A stretch of 64,000 nucleotides of DNA from Marinoscillum luteum. Its GTDB lineage: Bacteria > Bacteroidota > Bacteroidia > Cytophagales > Cyclobacteriaceae. Below, one piece after another: positions 44,400 to 52,822 of this stretch (position 1 is its first letter; every line of letters starts with the position of its first letter). The DNA lies in assembly GCF_044005705.1 (NCBI RefSeq), contig NZ_JBIPKE010000017.1, forward strand, positions 434,001-498,000, written 5' to 3'. The notes under the pieces are model-generated. The model had not been told where the DNA came from, searched no databases, and saw only the letters and a program-made list of their open reading frames with translations. A program made the translations under genes and the position numbers.

Positions 44400-45887
44400 A
44401 TGGATTTGATTCGAGAAATGGTCAATGTCATAGAACAGGACCGTCCGAAAACTTTTAACCTGCTCATACCGAGGGACTCCAAGCTCAAGAAACTCTATAA
44501 GCTTGTGGCTGCTGGTGGATTTTTGGATGATGTCTCGGCTGCACGCCAATTGTACCAGAGTGATCCCGGAGATAAGCGCTTCATCATGCTCAAAGGCAGC
44601 CTGATCAATAAGCTTTCGGAGCTTATTCTGGCTACCAACCATTCCGAACTCAACCGCCGAAACTACACCCGCATCAAATTCCAATGTGAGCGCCAGATGA
44701 CCATTGCCAGGAAGCTGCTGTATGTGAATGTCTATCACAATGCAGAGCGGATCGCCAGGCGGGTGCTGAAGAAGGCTCGTAAATACCACCTGGTAGAAGT
44801 AGAACTGGAGTGTTTTCTGACTTTGCGAAAGGTCAACTACCTGAAAGGCTTCACCGGTGAGGTGGAAAAGCACCAGCAGGCCGTCTCAGAGCTGATAGGG
44901 CAGGTCAGGGTGTTGGATGTCTCCAAAGGGCTGGTGCAGGTGGTGCTCTCCGAGACCAAATTTATCCGGTCGCAGCGGCATGAGTTGGTGACCAAATGCG
45001 AAAAGCACATGGAAGCCCTCAGGGCTTACCATGAGCAATATGAGTCTCCTTTTTTGCGGTTGTATTTTCTGCGGATCGCCCTGGTGGCAGCGCATCAGCG
45101 AAATGATTTTGAGGAGTGGGGGAGAGTGCTTGAATTGCTCAAAGTACACCTCAGGGAGTATGCACACCTGGAAACGGAGCATGTGATGCTGGAGGTTAAT
45201 GTATCCACCCTCAAATACTTCATTGCCACTGCCCGACTAAACCAGGCCAGGCCGGTACTGAAAAAACTCCTTAAGAGTACTTCCTTTGAAGCCTTCAATC
45301 GGTTTGAGGTACTGGTGGAGGAGTTTCAGCTGCTGATGCACCAGGGTGCTTATCGCGAAGCTTTAAAGCTACTGGAGACGGTGCACGAGGAGCCCAGGTT
45401 TCAGGAGTTGGACAAAATGGATCGTGCAGCCTGGGCCATCAGGTCAGCTTATCTCTTTGTGATCAGCCACATGACCGGCGAGCCCATGAAAGTACCGGGT
45501 TTCGATTTCAAAAAACTACATAAATTTTACCACGACTGTGCGCCGGTTTCTAAGGACAAGACGGGTTACAATCTGCAGTTTGTGGTGGTGCGGGTCATCC
45601 TCCTGCGGCTGAAAAATACGCTGGAATATGACAATGAAGCCAATAACCTCAAGGTGTACTATCAGCGGTATATCAAGGGGGATGCGCTGCCACGCACCAG
45701 GGCCTTCTATCAGTGCTTTGTGCGCCTGGTGAAGGAGCGATTTGAAGAAAAGGCATTTTACAGAGAGCGTGATCAACTGATTAAGGGCCTGACGGACCAT
45801 AATGACCACCTGGAGTATAATGAATTGATCCGGTTCGAACTGCTGACCCTGCTGATGGAGAAGCTCACCCGAACCCGAAAGGAGTAG
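44400..45887 (+). CDS. Helical-repeat protein of unknown function
   Basis: From the ATG at 44400 the protein has 495 residues; a TTG at 44322 is an alternative start. It is almost all helix, with repeated pairs of amphipathic segments such as NAERIARRVLKKARKYHLVE and RPVLKKLLKSTSFEAFNRFE, consistent with a TPR-like solenoid. There is no signal peptide or membrane segment, so it is probably cytoplasmic. I recognise it only as a lineage-type orphan; no catalytic motif is visible. It is convergent with gpsA, four bases away. Confidence 0.7.
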   Translation: MDLIREMVNVIEQDRPKTFNLLIPRDSKLKKLYKLVAAGGFLDDVSAARQLYQSDPGDKRFIMLKGSLINKLSELILATNHSELNRRNYTRIKFQCERQMTIARKLLYVNVYHNAERIARRVLKKARKYHLVEVELECFLTLRKVNYLKGFTGEVEKHQQAVSELIGQVRVLDVSKGLVQVVLSETKFIRSQRHELVTKCEKHMEALRAYHEQYESPFLRLYFLRIALVAAHQRNDFEEWGRVLELLKVHLREYAHLETEHVMLEVNVSTLKYFIATARLNQARPVLKKLLKSTSFEAFNRFEVLVEEFQLLMHQGAYREALKLLETVHEEPRFQELDKMDRAAWAIRSAYLFVISHMTGEPMKVPGFDFKKLHKFYHDCAPVSKDKTGYNLQFVVVRVILLRLKNTLEYDNEANNLKVYYQRYIKGDALPRTRAFYQCFVRLVKERFEEKAFYRERDQLIKGLTDHNDHLEYNELIRFELLTLLMEKLTRTRKE

Positions 45888-45891
45888 GAGT

Positions 45892-46947
45892 TTACATAAA
45901 ATCTATCTCTGCCCGGAAGGGAAACTTCATCAGGTATTTGTGGGCATCACCCACGGTCATTTCCTGATTGATGATGCGGTAGAGTGTTTCGGTAATGGGG
46001 CACCTCACCTTATAGGTCTGTGAGAGCTCGTTGATGATCCGGATGGTCTTCACCCCTTCGGCCACCTCTTCCATAGATTCTATGATCTGATCGATGGTTT
46101 CTCCTTTGGCCAGGCGATTGCCTACCGTAAAATTCCTACTCAGGTGGCTGGAGCTGGTAGCCACCAGGTCACCCACACCCGCCAGTCCCAGAAAGGCCTC
46201 GGCATTGCCACCCAGGGCCTTGCCGATGTGTACCATTTCCACGAGTCCGCGGCTGATAAAAAGGGCCTTGGCATTTTCACCCAATTCCAGTCCTGCAATG
46301 GTGCCAGCGCCCACTGCGATGATGTTTTTTAAGATGCCGCAGAGCTCTATCCCAATGAGGTCATTGCTGCCATAGATCAGAAATCGATCATTTTTGAGCA
46401 GGTTTTGACCTACCCGGATCACTTCATCGAAGTGACTGGCCACCACAGTAGCTGCGGGTTTCTTCTCACTGATCTCACGGGCCAGGTTGGGGCCCGCCAG
46501 ACACCCGATGCGAACCACGGAGCTTTCTTCCTTGATGACCTCACTCATCGTACGCACATGCTCACGGGAGAGTGGATTTTGTGCGTCAATTTTTTTAAGG
46601 TCCACATTCAGATCGAAGCCTTTGGTGCCATGAATGAGGATGTGATAGGGCCTAAGAAAAGGCGCCAGTTCTTTCATCATGGCCCGGAAATTGGCAGAAG
46701 GGACCACCGGGAAAATCACGTCGCAGGAGGTGCCTATGTACTCCAGATCATTGGTGACTTCTATGTGGTCATGGAGCTTGTGACCGGAGCTCTCTCGTGT
46801 GGAGTTGAGCAGCGCTGCCTTTTCAGCAGTGCGTGCGTAGAGAATCACGCGCTGGTTTTTTTCGGCCAGGATGTTAGATACGGCGGTGCCAAAGCTACCC
46901 GCCCCTATGACGCCTATTGGCTTTTCAGATGTGTTTTTCGAGCCCAT
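45892..46947 (-). CDS. gpsA: Glycerol-3-phosphate dehydrogenase (NAD(P)+)
   Basis: The 351-residue enzyme reduces dihydroxyacetone phosphate to sn-glycerol-3-phosphate. The dinucleotide-binding motif GVIGAGSFGTAVSNILAEK, IHGTKGFD, LAGPNLAREISEKKPAATVVAS and the substrate-binding KNIIAVGAGTIAGLELGENAKA are present. The ATG start lies inside the end of the acyltransferase gene, a 23-base overlap in another frame. GpsA makes the substrate that such acyltransferases consume, so the coupling is functionally sensible. Confidence 0.96.
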   Translation of the reverse strand: MGSKNTSEKPIGVIGAGSFGTAVSNILAEKNQRVILYARTAEKAALLNSTRESSGHKLHDHIEVTNDLEYIGTSCDVIFPVVPSANFRAMMKELAPFLRPYHILIHGTKGFDLNVDLKKIDAQNPLSREHVRTMSEVIKEESSVVRIGCLAGPNLAREISEKKPAATVVASHFDEVIRVGQNLLKNDRFLIYGSNDLIGIELCGILKNIIAVGAGTIAGLELGENAKALFISRGLVEMVHIGKALGGNAEAFLGLAGVGDLVATSSSHLSRNFTVGNRLAKGETIDQIIESMEEVAEGVKTIRIINELSQTYKVRCPITETLYRIINQEMTVGDAHKYLMKFPFRAEIDFM

Positions 46948-48601
46948 AGCCTTCCATTCTGTTGTGGTAGTAATACAAAGTATTCATATCCTGAATGATG
47001 ATCTTATCGCCCTTTTTGATCAATGGACGCTGAGCATGGTACATCCCCACATTGGCCAGACCGTGTACGATGGCCTCATCGGCTTTTTCCTTCAGGTGCT
47101 GTGCCGCACCCACTTTTCCTTTTCTTTCCAGCTTCAGTATGCGCTTGCGCAGTTTTTTCCAGGCTTTCTTAAATTCCTCATAGTCCAGTATGAGGTCTTC
47201 ATCCGGTAGCCTCAGCAGGTTATACAGATCAAGTTTAGGATTTTTCCGCTCCAGCATTTTGAAGGCAGTATATGCCACCAGGTGACTGGCAAAAACCCGG
47301 TTGTATTTATGGTATTCTTCTACCACCCGCTTGGCCAGGATACGCACATATTCCTGCTCGCGCTGTAGATCTACAGTGATCTTGCCTTGCGAAATAAAAT
47401 AGTCCTTTGGATCAATCGGCTGATTGGCGGCATCCACACTGTTACCTTCATTGTCTACATAGTTGCCCAGGATGTCCATCCCACGGCCTATGCTCACTGA
47501 GATATTGGAGCCCTTGGTGAAAAACTTGAGCAGAAACGTAGCAATCTTATAGGATGTTGTAAACTCATCAGCCTCCTTGTAATATCGCTCTTGCCCTGTG
47601 CGCTTCAGGTGCTCATTGATGAGTGCAGGAGCCTCCAGTGTGAAGTGATAGTTGATCACTACTGGCACCAAAAAGATCTTTCGGGCAGGCTTTTCCGGCG
47701 TTTCCTCCTGATACATGATCCGCTGCGCCTCTATGGCGGTGCTCATCAGACCAAGTTTTAGTGCTTTTTCTATCTGACCGGAGCGTGAGCGGGTGCCCCC
47801 AGGGAAAAACAGACTGTGACAGCCCCTTCTGAGCGCCTGACTGGAGTACGTTTTGAGGGTTTCCAGATACACAGGGTTTTTCTTTCTGCGGTCTACCTTA
47901 TAGGCCCCCAGGCTATTCATGAAGTAGGCAAATATTTTCAGGTTGAAGAGGTTGAGCCCTGCGCCGTAGATGAATGCCGGTAACCCCAGAAACTGAATCA
48001 CCCAGCCAATGAGGATAGAATCGAGGTTACTGAAATGTGTAGGTACCATCACCACGGTGCCCCTTTTGGCCAGCTCGCGAATGTGCTCGGGCTCACCTAC
48101 TATGTTGATTTTGTCATCCAGGTCCAGCTGTCTGCTGAAGAGTGACGCAAAGCCTTTGACCCGGGTGGCATTGAGCAGCCGTGCAAAGCCAAAGGTGATA
48201 AACCCGCGTGCGAAGCGGTATGAATTCTTTTTGAAATTGCCGGAGATTTCTTCAGCATACCGGCGAATGATCTCGGTGAGCAAGCCCTCCTCTACGGCTT
48301 TGGCTTCTTCCGGTGGCAGTGCGCTGCTGTCACTGAGCCTGTCCTGCACACTTTTCCAGAATGATTTCTCATCCTTAGGGTCTACCCTCCACGGGTTGGC
48401 TTTGATGCGGAGTTTTTCCCTGTATACGGTCATTTCCAGCTCTTCCCGCAGGGATCTGCCACGGGTGATGTGCTTCAGGTTGTTGAAAGACTCGGTGGTT
48501 ACTTCCTCTATAAATTGTTTTCGGTCCTTGGCCAGCTGCACGATTGGCCACTGCTTTGTCCGGGGTATAATTTCAGAATATCTGGCTTTCTGTCTTCTCA
48601 T
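46925..48601 (-). CDS. 1-acyl/glycerol-3-phosphate acyltransferase, PlsB/PlsC-like
   Basis: The 558-residue protein has a phospholipid acyltransferase domain (about 190-345) with motif I VMVPTHFSNLDSILIGW (H-x4-D) and the substrate motif FFPGGTRSRSGQIEKALKLG, plus helical parts on either side. It is larger than ordinary PlsC (about 240 residues) and closer in size to PlsB-like acyltransferases of Bacteroidota. It should acylate glycerol-3-phosphate or lysophosphatidate at the membrane. It overlaps gpsA by 23 bases, and the PhzF gene lies upstream on the same strand, 68 bases away. Confidence 0.87.
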   Translation of the reverse strand: MRRQKARYSEIIPRTKQWPIVQLAKDRKQFIEEVTTESFNNLKHITRGRSLREELEMTVYREKLRIKANPWRVDPKDEKSFWKSVQDRLSDSSALPPEEAKAVEEGLLTEIIRRYAEEISGNFKKNSYRFARGFITFGFARLLNATRVKGFASLFSRQLDLDDKINIVGEPEHIRELAKRGTVVMVPTHFSNLDSILIGWVIQFLGLPAFIYGAGLNLFNLKIFAYFMNSLGAYKVDRRKKNPVYLETLKTYSSQALRRGCHSLFFPGGTRSRSGQIEKALKLGLMSTAIEAQRIMYQEETPEKPARKIFLVPVVINYHFTLEAPALINEHLKRTGQERYYKEADEFTTSYKIATFLLKFFTKGSNISVSIGRGMDILGNYVDNEGNSVDAANQPIDPKDYFISQGKITVDLQREQEYVRILAKRVVEEYHKYNRVFASHLVAYTAFKMLERKNPKLDLYNLLRLPDEDLILDYEEFKKAWKKLRKRILKLERKGKVGAAQHLKEKADEAIVHGLANVGMYHAQRPLIKKGDKIIIQDMNTLYYYHNRMEGYGLEKHI

Positions 48602-48669
48602 TCACAGGAGATTGTAATCAACTTAATCTACGGGTGCTGTTTTTTATGGATGCAAGTTAGGGATAAATG

Positions 48670-49575
48670 CTACATCAGTTCTAAAAAGTGGAAGCCTTTA
48701 CCCACAAAGACGCATTTTCCGCCCACTTTCACTGCTGTGATGTTCCCCTGGCTGTCCACATCCGCATCCAGATGAAGCTTGCTGCGTCGTCCCATCTCAC
48801 ATCCCTGTAGGCTCAGTATAGGTCCGGACACCAGCTGGTGTTTGGTCAGGTAGCTGATGAGCGGGCCGTTGGCAGAGCCGGTAGCCGGGTCTTCCAGTAT
48901 GCCTACCTCAGGGCCAAACATCCGGCCTTGCACATCGCCATCTTTCACTCCGGTTTTGGTGAAGGTGTAAACAATTGATTTATTGAATTCTGAGCGAAGG
49001 TTGTCCCACAGATGCGGTCTGAATCTGATTTTTCCCAGCGCTTCCACCGACTTTAGGGGTACAATGAGCGTGTTGTTTCCACAGGAAACCTCCTCGATGG
49101 GCAGATCATCCAGGTCTTCAATATCCAGAGAAAGCAGCTCAGCCACTTGCCAGGCTTTTTCGTTGTGCGTCGGCCCGAAAACGGGTAGCGGATGATGCAT
49201 CGTGACCATGGCCGGGTGATGGTCTTCAAACTCCACAAACACATCCACAGCACCTATGGGTTGGTTCAGCGTGATTTTTAATGATCCTTCTTTCGCAAGA
49301 TTATGCATCCTGGCCATGTAATATGCCGTACCTACTGTGGGATGTCCGGCAGTAGGCAATTCTTTTTCGGGAGTGAAAATTCGCATGGAGTAGTTGCTGT
49401 TCTCCTTAGGGGGAAAAAGAAAAACCGTTTCGGACAGGTTCATTTCTCTGGCTATCTTCTGAAACAGGTGCTCATTGATTGCACTGGCATCCGGAAAAAT
49501 CGCCAGCGGGTTTCCACCATATTTTTCGTCTGTAAAGACGTCCAAAAGATAATACTCAGCTTGTTTGATGCTCAT
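48670..49575 (-). CDS. PhzF family isomerase-like protein
   Basis: The 301-residue protein is of the PhzF/diaminopimelate-epimerase fold: LLDVFTDEKYGGNPLAIFPDA, EMNLSETVFLFPP (with the conserved glutamate), IFTPEKELPTAGHPTVGTAY and EDPATGSANGPLISYL. The PhzF enzyme of phenazine synthesis is an isomerase, but most members, including YddE-like ones, have unknown substrates. No phenazine genes are nearby. The gene stands apart by 68 bases from the acyltransferase. Confidence 0.92.
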   Translation of the reverse strand: MSIKQAEYYLLDVFTDEKYGGNPLAIFPDASAINEHLFQKIAREMNLSETVFLFPPKENSNYSMRIFTPEKELPTAGHPTVGTAYYMARMHNLAKEGSLKITLNQPIGAVDVFVEFEDHHPAMVTMHHPLPVFGPTHNEKAWQVAELLSLDIEDLDDLPIEEVSCGNNTLIVPLKSVEALGKIRFRPHLWDNLRSEFNKSIVYTFTKTGVKDGDVQGRMFGPEVGILEDPATGSANGPLISYLTKHQLVSGPILSLQGCEMGRRSKLHLDADVDSQGNITAVKVGGKCVFVGKGFHFLELM

Positions 49576-49653
49576 AGAGGGATTTGATAAAAAACGAAGT
49601 AAACTAAAAAACCCTTTGAGTATAACAAAAGGTTAGATCACAAATAAACAGAT

Positions 49654-49683
49654 TTGTAATGCAGTTGTGAGATGTTAATATTG
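49654..49683 (+). promoter_or_regulatory. Bacteroidota-type promoter of the polyprenyl synthase gene
   Basis: TTG at 49654-49656 and TAATATTG at 49676-49683 fit the -33/-7 consensus with a 19-base spacer (the -7 matches 5 of its 6 fixed positions). The start codon is 17 bases downstream. Confidence 0.65.
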
Positions 49684-49699
49684 CAGCTGGATAATTCAC

Positions 49700-50674
49700 A
49701 TGCCCATACAACTCAAAGATATACAAGAGCCGGTAGCTGCGGAAATGTCAGAATTCGAACAGAAGTTTCGAAAGAGCATGCGCAGCAATGTGATGCTGCT
49801 TGATAAAATCACCAGTTACATCGTGCGTCGCAAGGGTAAGCAGATGCGCCCTTTGTTTGTGTTTCTGAGTGCCGGAGCGGCTGGCGGTATCAATGAGTCC
49901 ACTTATAGGGGAGCTTCGCTGATCGAACTGCTGCACACCGCCACTCTGGTGCACGACGATGTGGTGGATGATTCCCACTATCGCCGTGGCTTCTTTTCAG
50001 TCAATGCCCTTTGGAAAAATAAGATTGCCGTATTGGTAGGTGACTTTTTGCTCTCCAGAGGATTGTTACTTTCACTCAATAATGACGATTTTGATTTGCT
50101 CAAGATCGTTTCCAATGCGGTGAAAGAGATGAGTGAAGGTGAGCTGCTACAAATGGAGAAGGCCCGAAAGCTGGACATCACCGAAGAAGTGTATTATGAC
50201 ATCATTCGTCAGAAAACAGCCAGTCTGATCACAGCCTGCTGCAGGGTGGGGGCCTCTTCTGCCGGAGCAGACCCGGAGGTGATCGAGCGCATGACCCAGT
50301 TTGGGGAAAATGTGGGGATGGCCTTTCAGATCAAAGATGACCTGTTTGATTACGGCACCTTCGAAATAGGGAAGCCCACGGGTATAGACATTAAAGAAAA
50401 GAAAATGACTCTTCCGCTGATTTACGCCCTCAATCAGGTGGGCAGGTCCGAGAAGAAGCGAATCCGTAGGATGATCAAAAGAAGTGCAGATGAGCCTAAG
50501 CTTGTCAACGAAGTAATTGACTTTGTGAAAGCCTCCGGAGGAATCAAGTATGCCACGGATGTGATGACTGATTATCATCAGAAAGCCAATAAATTATTGG
50601 CTGAATTGCCCGAATCGACCTACCGGACCTCTCTGGAGCAGCTGGTGCAGTTTACCATAGACCGCACCAAGTAG
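49700..50674 (+). CDS. Polyprenyl diphosphate synthase
   Basis: The 324-residue trans-prenyltransferase makes a long isoprenoid diphosphate, probably for the menaquinone side chain. The first aspartate-rich motif LVHDDVVDDSHYRRG (about residue 80) and the second KDDLFDYGTFEIGKPTGIDIKEKK in part (about 213) are complete, as are KQMRPLFVFLSAGAAG and QKTASLITACCRVGA. A small residue pattern before the first motif fits long-chain rather than farnesyl synthases, but chain length cannot be decided by eye. It stands alone behind its own promoter. Confidence 0.93.
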   Translation: MPIQLKDIQEPVAAEMSEFEQKFRKSMRSNVMLLDKITSYIVRRKGKQMRPLFVFLSAGAAGGINESTYRGASLIELLHTATLVHDDVVDDSHYRRGFFSVNALWKNKIAVLVGDFLLSRGLLLSLNNDDFDLLKIVSNAVKEMSEGELLQMEKARKLDITEEVYYDIIRQKTASLITACCRVGASSAGADPEVIERMTQFGENVGMAFQIKDDLFDYGTFEIGKPTGIDIKEKKMTLPLIYALNQVGRSEKKRIRRMIKRSADEPKLVNEVIDFVKASGGIKYATDVMTDYHQKANKLLAELPESTYRTSLEQLVQFTIDRTK

Positions 50675-50750
50675 TCTGATCGGAGAGGTTAAAGTATTGA
50701 AATTCAATGCATAAAAATGCGATTTTGGTTTTAAACCCTCCCTCATTTGT

Positions 50751-50758
50751 TAACTTTG
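50751..50758 (+). promoter_or_regulatory. Probable promoter -7 element of the slyD-like gene
   Basis: TAACTTTG is an exact -7 consensus match. The nearest TTG upstream (50725-50727) is 23 bases away, wider than usual. It predicts a leader of about 120 bases before the start at 50883. Confidence 0.45.
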
Positions 50759-50882
50759 CGTACTCAAACCGGTTGATAAAGTCGGTATAATGTCAGGTTG
50801 CAGCTGCTATTGATCCATTCCGGAGTGCCTAGTGTCTTTGTCTGGCCAGATAAAAATTTCAAAAAAACCAATAACAACAATT

Positions 50883-51311
50883 ATGAGTATTGCAAAAGCG
50901 AATGATACCGTGAAGGTACATTACACCGGAAAGCTTACTAGCGGACAAGTATTTGATTCTTCGTTGGAGCGTGATCCACTTCAGTTTACCGTAGGTGGAG
51001 GCCAGATGATCAAAGGCTTTGACGAGGCTGTAAATGGAATGGCCATCAGCGAGAAAAAAACCGTAACGATCCCTTCAGCGGAGGCTTATGGTGATAGAAA
51101 TGATGAGTTGATCCAGACAGTGCCCCGCACTGAGCTACCTGCTGATATGAAGCCCGAGGCTGGTCAGACGTTGGTCGCTACCAATGACAATGGTCAGCAG
51201 ACTCACGTGATCGTGCAGGAAGTGACTGAGGAGGCCATCACCATTGACGCCAATCACCCGTTGGCTGGTCAGGATTTGATCTTCGAGATCGAACTTGTGG
51301 AGATCGTATAG
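50883..51311 (+). CDS. FKBP-type peptidyl-prolyl isomerase, SlyD-like
   Basis: The ATG at 50883 gives 142 residues. KVHYTGKLTSGQVFDSS, LQFTVGGGQMIKGFDEAVNGM, KTVTIPSAEAYGDRNDELIQTV and the insert-in-flap region up to DANHPLAGQDLIFEIELVEI match SlyD-type FKBP isomerases that act as folding catalysts and chaperones. There is no histidine-rich metal tail. An open frame extends 51 bases upstream but starts with nothing typical. A terminator follows. Confidence 0.93.
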   Translation: MSIAKANDTVKVHYTGKLTSGQVFDSSLERDPLQFTVGGGQMIKGFDEAVNGMAISEKKTVTIPSAEAYGDRNDELIQTVPRTELPADMKPEAGQTLVATNDNGQQTHVIVQEVTEEAITIDANHPLAGQDLIFEIELVEIV

Positions 51312-51335
51312 TCATCAGAAATATTAAGCGTAATC

Positions 51336-51367
51336 AAACCTCATCTGGTCTCAGGTGAGGTTTTTTT
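51336..51367 (+). terminator. Terminator after the slyD-like gene
   Basis: AAACCTCATCT (51336-51346) pairs with AGGTGAGGTTT (51353-51363, one G-U pair), and a T run continues to 51367. It lies 24 bases after the stop. Confidence 0.85.
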
Positions 51368-51396
51368 GTGCGAGATTATCAATTGAGTTATGTTTG
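51366..51396 (+). promoter_or_regulatory. Bacteroidota-type promoter of the 51.4 kb gene
   Basis: TTG at 51366-51368, a 20-base spacer and TATGTTTG at 51389-51396 fit the -33/-7 consensus. The start codon is at 51419. The -33 overlaps the end of the preceding terminator's T run. Confidence 0.6.
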
Positions 51397-51418
51397 AATT
51401 GCACTAAATGACTAACTA

Positions 51419-51829
51419 ATGAAGAATAACACTGCCTTATTTGTAATGATCTCTTTGCTCACCATTACCAGCCTTTACGGTCAATACCAGGAACCAACCA
51501 AAAGCGCTCAATATGAAGCGGGATTGCTGCTCCAAAAGTTTTCAAAGCAATATTTTGCAGGTACGGCTTTGGTGGGGGGAGGCTATTTATTCACCACCCT
51601 TGCTCTATCTGGCAATCAGCCCAATGAACCTATGGTCATCGCTGGCTCTTTGATGGCTTTATGCGGAGCAGTGGTAATGATCGCCAGCCATGGTCAAATA
51701 GGCAAAGCCGGAGAGAAGTTGATGATTTCCAGCCAATCACTCAGCTATACAGATCAAAAAGTGAATAGTTTAGGGATAAGGTGGAAGATAGGTTCACGTA
51801 AGCAGCATCGGTTTCTGGCGGGCAATTAG
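51419..51829 (+). CDS. Exported small membrane protein of unknown function
   Basis: The 136-residue protein has a signal peptide-like start (about 1-21, ending SLYGQ) and two further hydrophobic segments (about 43-60 and 70-88: GTALVGGGYLFTTLAL and PMVIAGSLMALCGAVVMIA), then a short basic C-terminal region. No family is recognised. It has its own promoter and is convergent with the GlxA-type regulator, 21 bases away. Confidence 0.6.
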   Translation: MKNNTALFVMISLLTITSLYGQYQEPTKSAQYEAGLLLQKFSKQYFAGTALVGGGYLFTTLALSGNQPNEPMVIAGSLMALCGAVVMIASHGQIGKAGEKLMISSQSLSYTDQKVNSLGIRWKIGSRKQHRFLAGN

Positions 51830-51850
51830 GGCCGGATTTTGATGATTTCC

Positions 51851-52822
51851 TTAGTGAGCAACTTTTTCCGGATGCCTTGAAGGTGGGTAATGGTATTTTC
51901 GTTTCCATAGCCTCCTAAACTGTCGCTCGTCGTGAAATCCACACTCTCCAGCGATATACTTCTGAGTATAGTTGGGATTGTGCAGGAGGTGGGCTGCCAG
52001 CTCTAGTCTCATCACATCCTTATAATCCTGAATGGTCAGTCCTGCGTGTTTCTTGAAGAGCCTGGTAAGGTTTCGTTCACTCACACAGAACTCCTCCGCG
52101 AGTTCCGAGAGTGTTGGGTTTTCGTTGATGTGGTTGATTAGATAGTTCTGCACCTGGTGTATGGTGGGATTGAAATGTGTGCGGTAGTCCAGATAATAAC
52201 TCTTTTGACTTTCTGTGCCACTTCTGCGAACGTACACCACCATTTCTCGAGCCACATGAGCGGCTGTGAGTGGGCCACAAATTGCTTCAATGATGGACAG
52301 GGCCATGTCTATCCCGGAGGTCATACCCGCGCTGGTATAGATCCGTCTGTCTTCTTCGAAAATCTTGTTGGCCTGCACCCTGGTTTTGGGATAGGCCTGC
52401 TGTATATAATCGATACATTTCCAGTGGGTGGTACAGCGAATATGGTCCAGCAGACCTGCCTTTGCCAGGACCAGCGCACCCGAGCATACAGAGGCGATGG
52501 AAACCCCCTCGTGGTGACGATCTTTTAACCAGGTAAAGAGCCTGGTTTCGGCTTCAGACACGGGCTGCTCCTTATAGCTCGCGAAATCAATGCCCGGGAG
52601 AAAAATATAATCCTCACGGGTGAGTTCCAGATGGGTAAAATCTTCCAAGCCACCCAATTGAAGCCCTTGCTCACTTATCGTGTCAGTTTTTAAACCGGCA
52701 TACCTGAGTTCAAAGGTGTTTTTATGTAACTGATCAGCCTCATAAAAGACCTGAGCCGGACCTGCCAGATCCTGAAGGTGCACTTTTGGTAATATGAGGA
52801 AGACAATTTTCTTTTTACTCAT
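51851..52822 (-). CDS. GlxA-type AraC regulator with DJ-1/PfpI domain
   Basis: The 323-residue protein joins an N-terminal DJ-1/PfpI-like domain (about 1-190; VFLILPKVHLQDLAGPAQVFYEA, and the nucleophile elbow ASVCSGALVLAKAGLLD) with a C-terminal AraC helix-turn-helix pair (about 215-320; LSELAEEFCVSERNLTRLFKKHAG and YIAGECGFHDERQFRRLWKRK). This is the GlxA-family layout, in which the first domain is a presumed ligand sensor. It overlaps the upstream DJ-1/TPR gene by ATGA, so the regulator and the secreted protein are made together. Confidence 0.92.
   Translation of the reverse strand: MSKKKIVFLILPKVHLQDLAGPAQVFYEADQLHKNTFELRYAGLKTDTISEQGLQLGGLEDFTHLELTREDYIFLPGIDFASYKEQPVSEAETRLFTWLKDRHHEGVSIASVCSGALVLAKAGLLDHIRCTTHWKCIDYIQQAYPKTRVQANKIFEEDRRIYTSAGMTSGIDMALSIIEAICGPLTAAHVAREMVVYVRRSGTESQKSYYLDYRTHFNPTIHQVQNYLINHINENPTLSELAEEFCVSERNLTRLFKKHAGLTIQDYKDVMRLELAAHLLHNPNYTQKYIAGECGFHDERQFRRLWKRKYHYPPSRHPEKVAH

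Noticed and set aside
46405..46998. A 197-codon plus-strand frame across gpsA
   Set aside because: It lies opposite gpsA motifs and has no family features.
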